Under the pieces are notes generated by a model. That model did not search any database. It worked only from the letters and a program-made list of their open reading frames with translations, and was not told the DNA's origin. 64,000 nt of DNA, from the NCBI RefSeq assembly GCF_037265215.1, contig NZ_CP147737.1:2140001-2204000 (forward strand), read 5' to 3'. This stretch comes from Xenorhabdus griffiniae (GTDB taxonomy: Bacteria > Pseudomonadota > Gammaproteobacteria > Enterobacterales > Enterobacteriaceae). Position 1 is the first letter of the stretch; the number at the start of each line of letters is the position of its first letter. Shown piece by piece: positions 28,701 to 40,088 of this stretch. The position numbers were made by a program, and so were the translations under genes.

Positions 28701-29780
28701 TGTGCTGATGCTGTGGATTTTGATACGGAAAATTTAAAGATAGACAGCCTTGATGTTGCGTTTGATCCTAACCATCCCATAACGGGGGGAAGTGGTGGAC
28801 ATTATACTTATACGGCGAAAGTGGTTAACGCTGACGGTACCGCGCTACCTGATGGGTATAAGGTAGAAGGGGCTAAGTGGACTCTGGACCCTGCCCCTGG
28901 AACCTATAACGGTCAGGCTGAATGGGAAATTAAAGGTGACAATGACAATATAGTCACAAATGGTCAAATTACGGCTACCCTAAGCAGCCAGGTGGGTATT
29001 GGTGATATTAGTAATGGTCAAGTTACTGACGGTCTGACGGTAAAATTAGAAGTACCGGCAGGAAGGGGGAAAACAACTTCCAGTCAGGCAAATCAACAAG
29101 TTGCTTTTGAAGCACCGACGTTGAACGCTGGGCTGCATGTATTCAGTGATAAATATCCAACAGGAAAAATATTTAAAGAGCAGAATAAACCCTACAATAC
29201 ATTTCAGAATCTGAAGGGCGAATTAGTGGATGCTTCTACAGGAAAACCGATTGCCGAAAATAGCAAGAGCGTGAACTATGATGCGAATCCTAAAGTAATA
29301 GATTCTGGTGGTACATCGATTGGTGATACATCTACTAATAGTCGATGGGATAAGGGAATAATTTCATTTAACTTTATATCTACAGCTGTTTCTAACTTAA
29401 AAGTGATAACAACGGTTAAAAAGACGAATAATGCCAAATATATATATACCTATGAATTTAACGTAAAAAGGTATTTTTTTGGCTCCCCCGATGGGTTAAT
29501 TACCATTCCAAATGATTTTAATTGCGCTACGGACACGGGTGCTACACAAAAAATGACAGATTATGAACTCTATAGGGGATCTGGATCTGATATTGATCTT
29601 ATAACAGAGTTTGGCGATATTTCTAAATATGGAATAGTCGGTAATCCTGAATTTATTATTGGTGTTGGTCAGTCTCAAAATAAGGGACAGAATTTTATAT
29701 ATGACCTAAAAAATAACACCCATTCATTTGATAGTAATAACACGACTCCAGGATATGCTATGTGTGTCGATCACGGTTAA
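25701..29780 (+). CDS. Invasin/intimin-type inverse autotransporter adhesin
   Basis: A 1,359-residue surface adhesin. A hydrophobic N-terminus (about 5-29) resembles a signal peptide. An inverse-autotransporter beta-barrel follows at about 75-310 (LPLYDNKADWLFFSQLGYRN, MNLGLGGRYF, NIFYDYDLTGKNQRLGLG), which sits in the outer membrane. Then come at least five Ig-like modules of about 100 residues, several with the pattern TYTYTA(V/I)V, ending near residue 1135. The last 110 residues have TEFGDISKYGI and two cysteines (NCATD, AMCVD) and resemble the lectin-like invasin tip. An AAGGTG site precedes the ATG. It stands alone between murJ and argS. Receptor and role (insect or nematode host contact) are inferred. 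Confidence 0.9.
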   Translation: MLSYIGKGTVLFFFLYTSLVPYTITNSFADNYLASEKKESVKKNNHPPPSVITKNIQMAGNILSSSPSELAEQAKSYAIGQFNSTVASGTQKWLSQFGTVRINFGLDRKGTLKNNSFDLLLPLYDNKADWLFFSQLGYRNKDSRNTMNLGLGGRYFYQDWMYGLNIFYDYDLTGKNQRLGLGGEIGGDYIKLSANTYYRLSNWKNSRNFAGYYERPANGYDINGEFFLPAYPHLGAKLSYQQYLGDDVTLFNRNTKQKNPVLATLGLSYTPVPLFTLGVDYKQGGSGHSETQFLANFNYKLGVPLSMQLSPENVAAARALAGSRYDLVERNNHIVLEHQKKPIPQLSLPETIVGYSQEQHEVTVKLSSDAFVKQIHWTTNKDFEKNGGKLSSRVGHTIKITLPKYLSGGNQNNNYPIYALAELEDDQKLAPVAMHVIVRPFILKQQEGNNNFTPTGPLPATGNKNDGYTFDPVITFDTVNRAPIKNATISHVLWITDPKTGPDTGLQWIGWESSDSVELDENGHFKHKPILMSTRPHKDVKVYLQLDSQPPQLVGEVSFDENPANFHVEVVKVSPSVPSQVANGTQTYTYSAVVLDSDNNPVRNQKIANVKWSVTRNGHDLSANPNLKLTNDGDTTGNQGELVAYLKSIEAIQDVVVSLSIEGQQPVPAQPPVTFTEDTQDYKVKGDIQVKPSGGIVTADGVQKYTYTAIIVGLDRNPVFKKNISNATWKIEHPDNMPELTLDQSDKTTDDKGQLTATLTSIKAVQGVVVSLTVGKQQPIQAKPPVDFEPEQVSITPTPSSPILVGNNYTLTVNVKDATGKNSEPNKQVNWTLKNPNQKGVTLSPTSSTTQGDGSATTTLTSTQAQTVTVEASVEGVETATSVDVEFKWPTIHKPTVTEKTGTVPADGDKDPQHAYHYTAHVVGADGKTPYTGQEIKFKWRLKGTPQNTWLSEKGEVTAQSDGTLKVQLRSSEKNPVATGVIVCLAAVDENSVEISETEQCADAVDFDTENLKIDSLDVAFDPNHPITGGSGGHYTYTAKVVNADGTALPDGYKVEGAKWTLDPAPGTYNGQAEWEIKGDNDNIVTNGQITATLSSQVGIGDISNGQVTDGLTVKLEVPAGRGKTTSSQANQQVAFEAPTLNAGLHVFSDKYPTGKIFKEQNKPYNTFQNLKGELVDASTGKPIAENSKSVNYDANPKVIDSGGTSIGDTSTNSRWDKGIISFNFISTAVSNLKVITTVKKTNNAKYIYTYEFNVKRYFFGSPDGLITIPNDFNCATDTGATQKMTDYELYRGSGSDIDLITEFGDISKYGIVGNPEFIIGVGQSQNKGQNFIYDLKNNTHSFDSNNTTPGYAMCVDHG

Positions 29781-29795
29781 TTTTACCTTGATTAA

Positions 29796-29824
29796 AAACT
29801 GGCATGGTTTAGTCATGCCAGTTT
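29796..29824. terminator. Bidirectional terminator between invasin gene and argS
   Basis: Inverted repeat AAACTGGCATG with a seven-base loop and CATGCCAGTTT, lying between two convergent genes. A-rich and T-rich flanks on both sides (ATTAAA before, GTTT after) fit an intrinsic terminator serving either strand. Confidence 0.75.
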
Positions 29825-29835
29825 GGGACAGGTAA

Positions 29836-31566
29836 TTACATCCGCTCTACCGTCTCGATACCCAAGGTATCCAAACCTTGCTTCAAGGTCTTCGCTGTCA
29901 GCAGGGCTAATTTCAGGCGGCTCTGACGCACTTCTTCGCTATCCGCGCTCAGGATTGGGCAATGTTCGTAGAAACCAGAAAACAGGCCTGCCAGATCATA
30001 GAGGTAAGCACACATCACGTGAGGAGTGCCTTCGCGGGCAACAGTTGTGATGGTTTCTTCAAATTGCAACAGGCGCGTCGCCAGAGCTTGTTCACGTTCT
30101 TCGTTCAGAAGCATCGGGTGGAGCAGGCTGCTTTCGTCAATTTCTGCACGCTTGAAGATAGAATTTACGCGGGTATAGGCATACTGCATATAAGGTGCGG
30201 TATTACCTTCAAAGGCGAGCATGTTATCCCAGTCAAATACATAGTCGGTAGTGCGGTTTTTGGAAAGATCGGCATATTTCACCGCGCCAATACCGACGGC
30301 GTTGACAACTTTTTTCAGTTCGTCTTCCGGCATATCTGGGTTTTTCTCACGGATCAGGGCATCTGCGCGTTCGATGGCCTCATCCAACAAATCAGACAAT
30401 CTGACTGTTCCCCCCGCACGGGTTTTGAATGGCTTGCCATCTTTGCCTAACATCATGCCGAACATATGGTGTTCGAGTGACATCGACTCAGGAATGTAAC
30501 CCGCCTTGCGTACGATTGTCCAAGCCTGCATCAGGTGTTGGTGTTGGCGTGAATCGATGTAGTAGAGAACCCGATCAGCGTGCAGGACTTCATGACGGTA
30601 CTTGGCACAGGCAATATCCGTGGTGGTATAAAGGTAGCCGCCATCTTTTTTCTGGATAATAACACCCATTGGTTCGCCTTCTTTGTTCTTATACTCATCA
30701 AGGTAAACCACGATAGCCCCATCACTCTCGACGGCAAGTCCACGTTGTTTTAGATCGGCAACAACGCCAGGCAGCATATCGTTATACAAACTTTCACCCA
30801 TGACATCTTTTTTTGTCAATGTCACGTTCAGGCGATGATAGGTTTCCTGATTCTGCGACATGGTGATATCAACCAATTTGCGCCACATGGTACGGCAGTA
30901 TTCATCACCGCCTTGCAGTTTTACGACGTAGCTACGGGCACGAGCCGCAAATTCTTCATCTTCATCGTAAGTTTTCTTCGCTTCACGATAGAAGGCTTCC
31001 AAATCGGCTAATGCCATATCACTGGCATCTTCGTTCTGGACTTTTTCCAGATAAGCAATCAGCATTCCGAACTGAGTACCCCAGTCACCAACGTGATTGG
31101 CTCGAATGACTTTGTGCCCCAAAAACTCCATAGTACGGGCTGCGGCATCGCCAATGATCGTGGAGCGAATGTGCCCAATATGCATTTGTTTTGCCACATT
31201 CGGTGCAGAATAGTCGATAACGATGGTTTGTGGCGCGACCGGCGTGATGCCCAGTTTTTCATCTTTCAGCGCAGTTTCGAGATTGGCAGCAACCCACGTT
31301 TTATCCAGAAAGATATTGATAAAACCAGGACCAGCAATCTCAACTTTGCTGGCAATTCCTTGCAGATCCAGCAAACTGACGACTTTTTCTGCCAATTGTC
31401 GGGGTGGCATACCCACTTTTTTCGCTGCCGCCATGACACCATTTGCCTGGTAGTCACCAAACTGAGCTTTTGCAGATTGACGAACGTGAGCTTCACTGTC
31501 GGCTGGAGCACCAGCAGCAATCAGCGCATGGCTGATTTTTTCTGAAAGAATGGCCTGAATATTCAC
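29836..31566 (-). CDS. argS: Arginyl-tRNA synthetase
   Basis: ArgRS charges tRNA-Arg. The 576 residues show the class I HIGH signature in [15 protein letters not shown] near residue 124, the Arg-tRNA N-terminal domain at 1-90, a [18 protein letters not shown] stretch and the C-terminal anticodon-binding DALR domain ending [20 protein letters not shown]. The length matches enterobacterial ArgS. It is a single gene on the minus strand, convergent with the adhesin and divergent from yecM. Confidence 0.98.
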   Translation of the reverse strand: MNIQAILSEKISHALIAAGAPADSEAHVRQSAKAQFGDYQANGVMAAAKKVGMPPRQLAEKVVSLLDLQGIASKVEIAGPGFINIFLDKTWVAANLETALKDEKLGITPVAPQTIVIDYSAPNVAKQMHIGHIRSTIIGDAAARTMEFLGHKVIRANHVGDWGTQFGMLIAYLEKVQNEDASDMALADLEAFYREAKKTYDEDEEFAARARSYVVKLQGGDEYCRTMWRKLVDITMSQNQETYHRLNVTLTKKDVMGESLYNDMLPGVVADLKQRGLAVESDGAIVVYLDEYKNKEGEPMGVIIQKKDGGYLYTTTDIACAKYRHEVLHADRVLYYIDSRQHQHLMQAWTIVRKAGYIPESMSLEHHMFGMMLGKDGKPFKTRAGGTVRLSDLLDEAIERADALIREKNPDMPEDELKKVVNAVGIGAVKYADLSKNRTTDYVFDWDNMLAFEGNTAPYMQYAYTRVNSIFKRAEIDESSLLHPMLLNEEREQALATRLLQFEETITTVAREGTPHVMCAYLYDLAGLFSGFYEHCPILSADSEEVRQSRLKLALLTAKTLKQGLDTLGIETVERM

Positions 31567-31760
31567 CGTAGTACCTTAAATTACGCACAAAAGCCCTTGC
31601 ATTTGAATTATGCAAATACTTTTAAGCGTGTGAGTTATGAGAAAATAACGGGTTTTATACCATATTCATTATCCTGCATGCTACTATCAGCCGCCGCTTG
31701 CGGTATGACTTTGGGTTTTTTAGCTCGCCTTTCAGGTGATAGTTTTTTGCTGGGGGAAAG

Positions 31761-32309
31761 ATGACACACTTTGCAACAATTCCTGAATTACAGGATTTGG
31801 TGGTTGATTTATATCAGTTTGAACAAAAGCTAAAACAGTTTGGTGAATATCTTGGCCTGGAACTTACACAGTATGTAGCGGATCATATTTCCCTGCGTTG
31901 TAATGATATTTCAATCGCTGATCGCTGGCGCCAAGGTTTTCTGCAATGTGGTCAATTGATGTCTGAGAGCATGATCAATGGCCGGCCGATCTGCCTATTT
32001 GAGTTAGAACAGCCAATCGCTTTACTTGGCTGGCAAATTGACTGTGTCGAATTACCTTATCCGGGTAAAAAGCAATATCTTCACGCAGGCTGGGAACACG
32101 TCGAATTTGTCCTGCCTGTGCCACCAGAACAACTGATTCGCGAAGCCTATAAATTACTGCCTGATCCGCTGCCCGCTGTTTTTCGTACGAAAGAGAGTCA
32201 GCCGAAAGGGGATAGTGAAAGATTACCCAATCCAACATTAGCGGTAACAAATGGTGAAATCACCATCAAATTTCACCCTTTTTCTCTCAAAGAGATTATC
32301 AAAAATTAA
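31761..32309 (+). CDS. yecM: VOC-family protein YecM
   Basis: A 182-residue protein of the YecM family, a glyoxalase/dioxygenase-like (VOC) fold that probably binds a metal; its reaction is unknown. Recognisable stretches are YVADHISLRCND near residue 36 and LHAGWEHVEFVLP near residue 108, where the histidine and glutamates typical of the fold lie. In enterobacteria yecM sits beside argS and near cutC, as it does here. A GGGGGAAAG site precedes the ATG. Confidence 0.9.
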   Translation: MTHFATIPELQDLVVDLYQFEQKLKQFGEYLGLELTQYVADHISLRCNDISIADRWRQGFLQCGQLMSESMINGRPICLFELEQPIALLGWQIDCVELPYPGKKQYLHAGWEHVEFVLPVPPEQLIREAYKLLPDPLPAVFRTKESQPKGDSERLPNPTLAVTNGEITIKFHPFSLKEIIKN

Positions 32310-32338
32310 ACATACGTGTTCTTTTTGTGATCTTTATC

Positions 32339-32495
32339 GTAGCACTGCAACTCCGCGTAGCGATAAGCTCGCTTGAATGAGTGATATTTGAACGAATCCG
32401 GGTGGGCGACTAAGGCACGCCAGGAAAATAAAGCGCTGTTTGATACAATAGTATCAGGGCGGCAGGCTGCATTTGCCATGATTGCCAGCCAATAG
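32339..32495 (+). pseudogene. dgoR: Decayed 3' remnant of the galactonate repressor gene dgoR
   Basis: The 204-bp spacer in front of dgoK still reads as the C-terminal end of DgoR (GntR-family repressor) in broken frames. VALQLRVAISSLE, then a stop, then VIFERIRVGD, then a stop match the order of the E. coli segment around QLSIAISSLQ and VFERTWMGD; in another frame QENKALFDTI and AAFAMIASQ match HKALFDAI and ALTMIASS. The 5' two thirds of the gene, including the DNA-binding domain, are gone. E. coli has dgoR in this same place upstream of dgoK. No full-length regulator lies nearby. The alignment is from memory of the E. coli protein. Confidence 0.75.
32441..32456. promoter_or_regulatory. Short dyad TGATAC-AATA-GTATCA upstream of dgoK
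   Basis: A perfect 6-bp inverted repeat with a four-base spacer. It could be read as an operator, but it lies inside the dgoR remnant and encodes part of LFDTIVS there, so it may be a chance dyad. Confidence 0.25.
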
Positions 32496-32513
32496 AAGGC
32501 TTAAGGAAGTCAT

Positions 32514-33425
32514 ATGACAGCACGCTACATCACAATTGATTGGGGATCGACCAATTTACGCGCCTGGCTATATCAGGACGATGAATGTCTGGAAAGCAGG
32601 CAATCGGTAGCGGGAGTCACCCGCCTTAATGGAAAATCGCCACAGGTAGTGTTAGCAGAAATGACTCAAGGCTGGCGGAATGACAAAACGCCGATTGTTA
32701 TGGCAGGGATGATCGGTAGCAACTTAGGCTGGAAAACAGTTCCATATCTGTCGGTTCCCATTCAGTTCTCTGCAATCGGCGAGCAATTAACCCCAGTCGC
32801 CGATAATGTCTGGATTATTTCTGGATTGTGTGTTTCACGTGAAGATAACCACAACGTGATGCGAGGCGAAGAGACACAATTATTAGGCGCTCACCAGCTT
32901 TTCCCTTCTTCCCTTTATGTCATGCCCGGTACTCACTGTAAATGGGTATCCGCTGACGACCAACAAATCCACGATTTCCGTACTGTGATGACCGGTGAAC
33001 TCCACCATTTACTTTTGCATCATTCACTGGTGGGCGCGGGATTGCCCGAACAGGCAGTCTGTCCCGAAGTTTTTAACGCTGGTCTTAAACGGGGAATAGA
33101 TTCTCCGGTGCTTTTGCCTTTTTTATTCGAAGTTCGCGCTTCGCACATACTGGGTACCCTGCCGCGCGAATATGTCAGTGAGTTTTTATCCGGCCTGTTG
33201 ATTGGTGCAGAAGTGGCGAGCATGAGTCACTATTTTGCTGATCAACAGACTATCACACTCGTCGCCGGACTTTCGTTAGCTGCCCGTTATCAGCAGGCGT
33301 TTAACGCTATCGGACGAAATATCTCTTTGGCAGACGGCGATACCGTTTTTCAGGCAGGTATAAGGAGTATCGCAAATGCTGTGGCAAGCCAATCTCCCGC
33401 TTATCGCTATTCTTCGCGGTATTAG
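32514..33425 (+). CDS. dgoK: 2-dehydro-3-deoxygalactonokinase DgoK
   Basis: DgoK phosphorylates 2-dehydro-3-deoxy-D-galactonate (KDGal), the second step of the D-galactonate (De Ley-Doudoroff) pathway, in the cytoplasm. The 303 residues begin YITIDWGSTNLRAWLY, the sugar-kinase phosphate loop, and carry VMAGMIGSNLGW, VMPGTHCKWV and SEFLSGLLIGAEV, all typical of DgoK. AAGGAAG precedes the ATG. Its end overlaps dgoA by 50 bases. Length agrees with E. coli DgoK (about 292). Confidence 0.93.
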   Translation: MTARYITIDWGSTNLRAWLYQDDECLESRQSVAGVTRLNGKSPQVVLAEMTQGWRNDKTPIVMAGMIGSNLGWKTVPYLSVPIQFSAIGEQLTPVADNVWIISGLCVSREDNHNVMRGEETQLLGAHQLFPSSLYVMPGTHCKWVSADDQQIHDFRTVMTGELHHLLLHHSLVGAGLPEQAVCPEVFNAGLKRGIDSPVLLPFLFEVRASHILGTLPREYVSEFLSGLLIGAEVASMSHYFADQQTITLVAGLSLAARYQQAFNAIGRNISLADGDTVFQAGIRSIANAVASQSPAYRYSSRY

Positions 33426-33993
33426 ACCCGACGAAGCGCTTGAACACATCGCGGCGGTCATTGACGCTGGGTTCGATATAGTAGAGATCCCGCTTAACTC
33501 TCCTCAGTGGGGACAGAGTATTCCGGCCATTGTGCAAGCATTTGGCCGTAAGGCACTGATTGGGGCGGGAACTGTACTGAAACCAGAGCAGGTAGATGTG
33601 TTGGCGGAAATGGGGTGTAAATTGATTGTCACGCCTAATATCCGCTGCGAAGTGATCCGCAAAGCAGTCGCTTATGGTATGGCAGTATGTCCAGGTTGCG
33701 CGACAGCGACAGAAGCGTTTACCGCGCTGGAAGCTGGAGCACAGTCATTAAAGATTTTTCCAGCATCGGCATTCGGCCCGAACTATATCAAAGCATTGAA
33801 AGCGGTGTTACCACCAGACATACCTGTTTTCTCTGTGGGGGGTGTAACGCCAGATAATTTGTCTCAATGGATTAACGCAGGTTGCATAGGGGCCGGTTTA
33901 GGTAGTGATCTTTATCGCGCCGGTCAATCTGTTGATCGTACTGTACGGCAAGCAACCTTATTTGTTAATGCGTATCGCGAGGCCGTACGATGA
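33376..33993 (+). CDS. dgoA: 2-dehydro-3-deoxy-6-phosphogalactonate aldolase DgoA
   Basis: DgoA splits KDGal-6-phosphate into pyruvate and glyceraldehyde 3-phosphate. The 205 residues form a class I aldolase barrel with [14 protein letters not shown] at the start, [20 protein letters not shown], the Schiff-base lysine region [23 protein letters not shown] and [19 protein letters not shown]. The sequence is close to E. coli DgoA along its length. The start overlaps dgoK and the stop overlaps dgoD by four bases (ATGA), so the three are one coupled operon. Confidence 0.96.
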   Translation: MLWQANLPLIAILRGIRPDEALEHIAAVIDAGFDIVEIPLNSPQWGQSIPAIVQAFGRKALIGAGTVLKPEQVDVLAEMGCKLIVTPNIRCEVIRKAVAYGMAVCPGCATATEAFTALEAGAQSLKIFPASAFGPNYIKALKAVLPPDIPVFSVGGVTPDNLSQWINAGCIGAGLGSDLYRAGQSVDRTVRQATLFVNAYREAVR

Positions 33994-35138
33994 AAATAAT
34001 TAAATTCACGACTTATCGTGTACCTCCACGTTGGATGTTACTGAAAATTGACACAGATGAAGGTGTTGCAGGCTGGGGAGAGCCGGTAATTGAAGGCCGT
34101 GCCCGTACAGTGGAAACGGCAGTGCACGAGCTAAGTGAATATTTGATTGGACGGGAGCCAGCCCGTATCAATGACTTATGGCAGGTGATGTACCGCGCAG
34201 GTTTTTATCGTGGCGGGCCCGTTTTGATGAGTGCCATAGCAGGCATCGACCAGGCTTTATGGGATATCAAAGGTAAGGTCTTGAATGCACCCGTGTGGCA
34301 ACTTATGGGTGGATTGGTGCGCGACAAGATCAAAGCTTATAGCTGGGTGGGAGGTGATCGTCCTTCGGAGGTGATTGACGGTATTAAAACCTTACGGAAG
34401 ATTGGTTTTGATACATTCAAATTAAATGGTTGTGAAGAACTGTGCATCATTGAGGATTCGAGAAAAATCGATACTGCTGTCAATACGGTAGCGCAGATCC
34501 GTGAAATGTTCGGCCATGAAATTGAATTTGGGCTTGATTTCCACGGCCGTGTCAGCGCACCAATGGCGAAAGTATTAATCAAGGCGTTAGAACCGTATCG
34601 GCCTTTATTTATTGAAGAACCAGTGCTGGCGGAACAGGCGGAATATTATCCACGTCTGGCGGCACAAACCCATATTCCCATTGCGGCAGGCGAGCGGATG
34701 TTTTCCCGTTTTGAATTTAAACGTGTACTGGAAGTGGGGGGACTGGCAATTATCCAGCCAGACTTATCGCATGCGGGAGGTATTACTGAATGCCATAAAA
34801 TTGCAGGTATGGCTGAAGCTTATGATGTCGCACTGGCACCGCATTGTCCACTGGGACCGATTGCGCTGGCCGCTTGCCTGCACATCGATTTCATATCACG
34901 CAATGCGGTATTCCAGGAGCAGAGCATGGGCATTCATTACAATAAAGGAGCAGAGTTACTTGATTTTGTGAAAAATAAAGAAGATTTCAGTATGGAGGGT
35001 GGTTTCTTTAAACCCTTAATGAAACCCGGTCTGGGTGTTGAAATTGACGAAGCACAGGTCATTGAGCGCAGCAAAAATGTATCGGACTGGCGAAATCCAA
35101 TATGGCGACATAAAGATGGTTCCGTTGCTGAATGGTAA
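33990..35138 (+). CDS. dgoD: D-galactonate dehydratase DgoD
   Basis: DgoD removes water from D-galactonate to give KDGal, the first pathway step. It is an enolase-superfamily (mandelate racemase subgroup) enzyme of 382 residues, the same length as the E. coli enzyme. Visible signatures are [29 protein letters not shown] with the first metal ligand Asp, [15 protein letters not shown] with the second ligand Glu, AAGERMFSR with the third ligand Glu, and [15 protein letters not shown] with the catalytic His. The gene overlaps dgoA by four bases. Confidence 0.97.
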   Translation: MKIIKFTTYRVPPRWMLLKIDTDEGVAGWGEPVIEGRARTVETAVHELSEYLIGREPARINDLWQVMYRAGFYRGGPVLMSAIAGIDQALWDIKGKVLNAPVWQLMGGLVRDKIKAYSWVGGDRPSEVIDGIKTLRKIGFDTFKLNGCEELCIIEDSRKIDTAVNTVAQIREMFGHEIEFGLDFHGRVSAPMAKVLIKALEPYRPLFIEEPVLAEQAEYYPRLAAQTHIPIAAGERMFSRFEFKRVLEVGGLAIIQPDLSHAGGITECHKIAGMAEAYDVALAPHCPLGPIALAACLHIDFISRNAVFQEQSMGIHYNKGAELLDFVKNKEDFSMEGGFFKPLMKPGLGVEIDEAQVIERSKNVSDWRNPIWRHKDGSVAEW

Positions 35139-35221
35139 TTGCCATTATTAAATTAACTAACTAAATCAATGCGTTCTTTTACACCCTCTGTTAACGACAA
35201 GCCAAGGTGGAGGGTTTCACT

Positions 35222-36541
35222 ATGCCCAAAATCTGGAGACAGATTGAGATGAATATTTCAGTAACAACGACGAAAATTGGGCGTCGGCGCTATCTGACGT
35301 TGATAATGATCTTTATTACGGTCGTTATTTGTTATGTTGATCGAGCTAATCTTGCGGTTGCATCAGCCAATATCCAGAAAGAGTTTGGGGTCACAAAAAC
35401 GGAAATGGGCTACATCTTTTCTGCTTTCTCTTGGTCTTATACCTTATGTCAAATTCCCGGTGGTTGGTTTCTTGATCGCGTTGGTTCACGCTTGACCTAT
35501 TTTATTGCCATTCTTGGCTGGTCGGTGGCGACCCTATTACAGGGTGTTGCAACCGGTCTGATATCACTCATAGGCTTACGTTCCATTACTGGTATTTTTG
35601 AAGCCCCGACATTCCCCACCAATAACCGGATGGTAACAAGTTGGTTCCCTGAACATGAACGTGCCTCTGCCGTTGGGTTTTACACATCAGGCCAGTTTGT
35701 GGGGCTTGCTTTTCTGACGCCGCTTCTCATAGGACTCCAGGAATTAAGTAACTGGCGCTGGGTTTTTTTCGTGACAGGGGGTATCGGGTTTATTTGGTCA
35801 CTGATCTGGATTAGCGTTTATCGGCGGCCACGATCAACAAAAAATATGAATCAAGCAGAGCTTGAGTATATCCGCAGTGGAGGAGGGATAGTCGATGATG
35901 ATTCGCCAGCCAGAAAAGTGGTTCGGCTGCCTCTTACTATCGCGGACTGGAAGCTGGTGTTCCACCCTAAGCTGGTGGGCGTCTATCTGGGGCAATTTGC
36001 AGTTGCTTCAACACTGTGGTTTTTTTTGACCTGGTTCCCAAATTATTTGACTCAAGAGAAAGGGATTAGCGCCCTAAAAGCGGGTTTCATGACGACCGTT
36101 CCTTTTCTGGCCGCATTTTTAGGTGTACTGCTCTCTGGCTGGCTAGCAGATAACATGGTACGTAGGGGGTTCTCTTTGGGAGCGGCACGTAAGACCCCGA
36201 TTATTTGTGGTTTGATAATTTCTACTTGTATTATGGGAGCCAATTACACTAACAATCCGATATGGATCATGGTGTTGATGGCGCTGGCGTTTTTTGGTAA
36301 CGGTTTTGCATCTATTACCTGGTCACTGGTTTCTTCACTGGCACCGATGCATTTGATTGGTTTGAGTGGTGGCATCTTTAATTTTGTCGGTGGGTTGGGT
36401 GGGATCTCTGTACCACTTGTGATTGGCTATTTAGCGCAGCGCTATGGTTTTTCTCCAGCACTGGTTTACATTTCTGTCGTCACATTGATTGGTGCTCTCT
36501 CCTATATCTTTCTTGTGGGAGAGGTGAAACGTGTAGGCTAA
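35222..36541 (+). CDS. dgoT: D-galactonate/H+ symporter DgoT (MFS)
   Basis: DgoT imports D-galactonate with protons across the inner membrane. The protein has 12 predicted helices and the anion:cation symporter signatures [35 protein letters not shown] and [20 protein letters not shown]. The start at 35222 has an excellent AAGGTGGAGGG site eight bases upstream; E. coli homology begins near the ATG at 35249 ([20 protein letters not shown]), so the first nine residues may be extra. It closes the dgo operon, about 80 bases after dgoD. Confidence 0.95.
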   Translation: MPKIWRQIEMNISVTTTKIGRRRYLTLIMIFITVVICYVDRANLAVASANIQKEFGVTKTEMGYIFSAFSWSYTLCQIPGGWFLDRVGSRLTYFIAILGWSVATLLQGVATGLISLIGLRSITGIFEAPTFPTNNRMVTSWFPEHERASAVGFYTSGQFVGLAFLTPLLIGLQELSNWRWVFFVTGGIGFIWSLIWISVYRRPRSTKNMNQAELEYIRSGGGIVDDDSPARKVVRLPLTIADWKLVFHPKLVGVYLGQFAVASTLWFFLTWFPNYLTQEKGISALKAGFMTTVPFLAAFLGVLLSGWLADNMVRRGFSLGAARKTPIICGLIISTCIMGANYTNNPIWIMVLMALAFFGNGFASITWSLVSSLAPMHLIGLSGGIFNFVGGLGGISVPLVIGYLAQRYGFSPALVYISVVTLIGALSYIFLVGEVKRVG

Positions 36542-36569
36542 TTGGGCGTTTATATCCGAGGGGCTTTGA

Positions 36570-37322
36570 ATGATAAAGCTGGAAATTTGTTGTTATAGCA
36601 TAAACTGTGCTTTGGTTGCACAACAGGCAGGAGCTGATCGCATTGAATTGTGTGCAAGTCCGTCGGAAGGTGGGGTAACACCGAGTTTCGGTGCATTGCA
36701 TCATGCACGACAGCATTTATCAATTCCTGTACATCCCATTGTCCGGCCAAGAGGAGGAGACTTCTGTTACAGCAACACTGATTTTGAAGTAATGAAAAAT
36801 GATGTTGCTCGTATCCGTGATATGGGATTTCCTGGTGTCGTTTTGGGCGTATTAAATGAAGAAGGTCATATTGATCGGCTTCGCATGAGGCAATTGATGT
36901 CATTGGCAGCGAATATGAAAGTTACGTTCCATCGTGCCTTTGATATGTGTTTCAATCCACATGTTGCATTAGAACAACTGACAGAGCTTGGTGTGCAGCG
37001 TATTTTAACTTCAGGGCAGCAACAAAGTGCTGAATTGGGATTACCCTTGTTAAAAGAATTGTTACAGGCAAGCCAGGGGCCGATTATTATGCCTGGTGCG
37101 GGTGTCAGAATAAGTAATATCTGTAAGTTTCTGGAAATTGGGGTAACAGAAGTTCACAGTTCGGCAGGTAAAATTATGCCTTCTGCTATGAAATATCGGA
37201 AAGCGGGTGTGAAAATGAGTTCTGACGACAGTGAGGTAGATGAATATGCTTACCATTGTGTTGATGGGCAATTAGTTGAAGCGATGAAGGGCGTGATTAG
37301 TTTGGTTCAACGGACAAAATAA
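36570..37322 (+). CDS. cutC: CutC family protein
   Basis: CutC is a TIM-barrel protein of 250 residues historically linked to copper homeostasis; its true function is disputed. Signatures are [59 protein letters not shown] and EVHSSAG. The gene follows dgoT by under 30 bases and could be read from the same transcript, although in E. coli cutC lies near yecM without a dgo operon between them. It is convergent with cmoB. Confidence 0.95.
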   Translation: MIKLEICCYSINCALVAQQAGADRIELCASPSEGGVTPSFGALHHARQHLSIPVHPIVRPRGGDFCYSNTDFEVMKNDVARIRDMGFPGVVLGVLNEEGHIDRLRMRQLMSLAANMKVTFHRAFDMCFNPHVALEQLTELGVQRILTSGQQQSAELGLPLLKELLQASQGPIIMPGAGVRISNICKFLEIGVTEVHSSAGKIMPSAMKYRKAGVKMSSDDSEVDEYAYHCVDGQLVEAMKGVISLVQRTK

Positions 37323-37356
37323 AATACTCTGTATGTATTTCATCTGAATCCCCAGT

Positions 37357-37461
37357 TATACCAATCGCCTTTCAATATGCATCTTATATCTCCCCGCGTA
37401 GCGGGGAGATATAAACAATCACATTGATTTTCAAGCGGCAACTTGAAGTTTAATGCGTATA
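37357..37461. repeat. Intergenic hairpin repeat, copy 7
   Basis: Lies between the convergent genes cutC and cmoB. TATACCAATCGCCTTTCAAT starts it; the stem is TATATCTCCCCGCGTAGCGG with its arm; the end is GGCAACTTGAAGTTTAATGC plus GTATA. Just outside, CCCCAGTT (left, ending at about 37357) and AACTGGGG (right, about 37476-37483) pair with each other, so the repeat seems to sit inside the loop of another inverted repeat. Confidence 0.88.
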
Positions 37462-37513
37462 CATCGTTGACTATGCAACTGGGGTAATCAGCCTAACAGA
37501 TAAAAAAGAAAAG

Positions 37514-39300
<1,787 letters not shown>

Positions 39301-39420
39301 TTATTCTAACAGAATGCAGGAAAAGGCAGAAAGAGGGATCATCAATAGATAGGTCCTCAGGCGGCCACATACCGCCCAGGATGACTCTAACTGTGGGGAA
39401 CTATTGATATAGGGAATAGA

Positions 39421-39819
39421 TTATGTATAGAGAGAAAAGATCTGCTCCCACGGCAAATAGTAGATGTTATTGAGGATCATGATTATCATTGAGATATAGG
39501 TTGCCGCCATGCCCATACGCCGCCAGCGTATTTCTCGATGACGCAAGCCAAAATAGTGTAGGATCCTGCCTGACAGTAATACCAGTCCACAAATGTGCAG
39601 CATCCAAACGGGGGCGCCATTCATCTCCATCACAATCAATAACAACATTGAAATTGGAATGTATTCAACTGCATTACCATGAACCCGAATGGCGGTTTGC
39701 AATTCATAAAAACCGCCATCGCCATAAGCGACCCGATATTGCGTTCTTAATTTGACTACATCCAGAGACAGCTTAATTAACAGTAGTGCGCCCAGTACGA
39801 TATAAAGCGAGCTAACCAT
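39421..39819 (-). CDS. yecN: MAPEG-family inner-membrane protein YecN
   Basis: A 132-residue membrane protein of the MAPEG family (eicosanoid and glutathione metabolism fold); the bacterial YecN function is unknown. It has four hydrophobic segments and the family stretch RVAYGDGGFYELQTAIRVHG, NAVEYIPISMLLL, which strongly resembles E. coli YecN. Genomic order yecN-cmoA-cmoB is the same as in E. coli, although about 150 bases separate it from cmoA here. Confidence 0.92.
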   Translation of the reverse strand: MVSSLYIVLGALLLIKLSLDVVKLRTQYRVAYGDGGFYELQTAIRVHGNAVEYIPISMLLLIVMEMNGAPVWMLHICGLVLLSGRILHYFGLRHREIRWRRMGMAATYISMIIMILNNIYYLPWEQIFSLYT

Positions 39820-40088
39820 TTCTTAACTCCAATTGCCTAACCCAAAAACGGCTAAATGATGATAAACCGCAAAAAGAAAACTGTCGCTATAAATCATAGT
39901 ATTTAATAATAAATTCTATGAATGTTAGCGGATAGCAAAAAATTGTCTTGTCAAGAACGGCGTTATGACCTTATCTCCGGTCAGAATTTCCAGTATAATA
40001 GTGACCTTTTTTGCAATTCTTCCTTAGAAAGAACAATGCCAAAATTTCCGCAGCAGAAAGCATAACGAGCTGAGTAAAAGGATATTGT

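Noticed and set aside
32441..32456. Dyad in front of dgoK as a regulator operator
   Set aside because: It lies within the dgoR remnant and encodes conserved DgoR residues there, so I list it only as a weak site.
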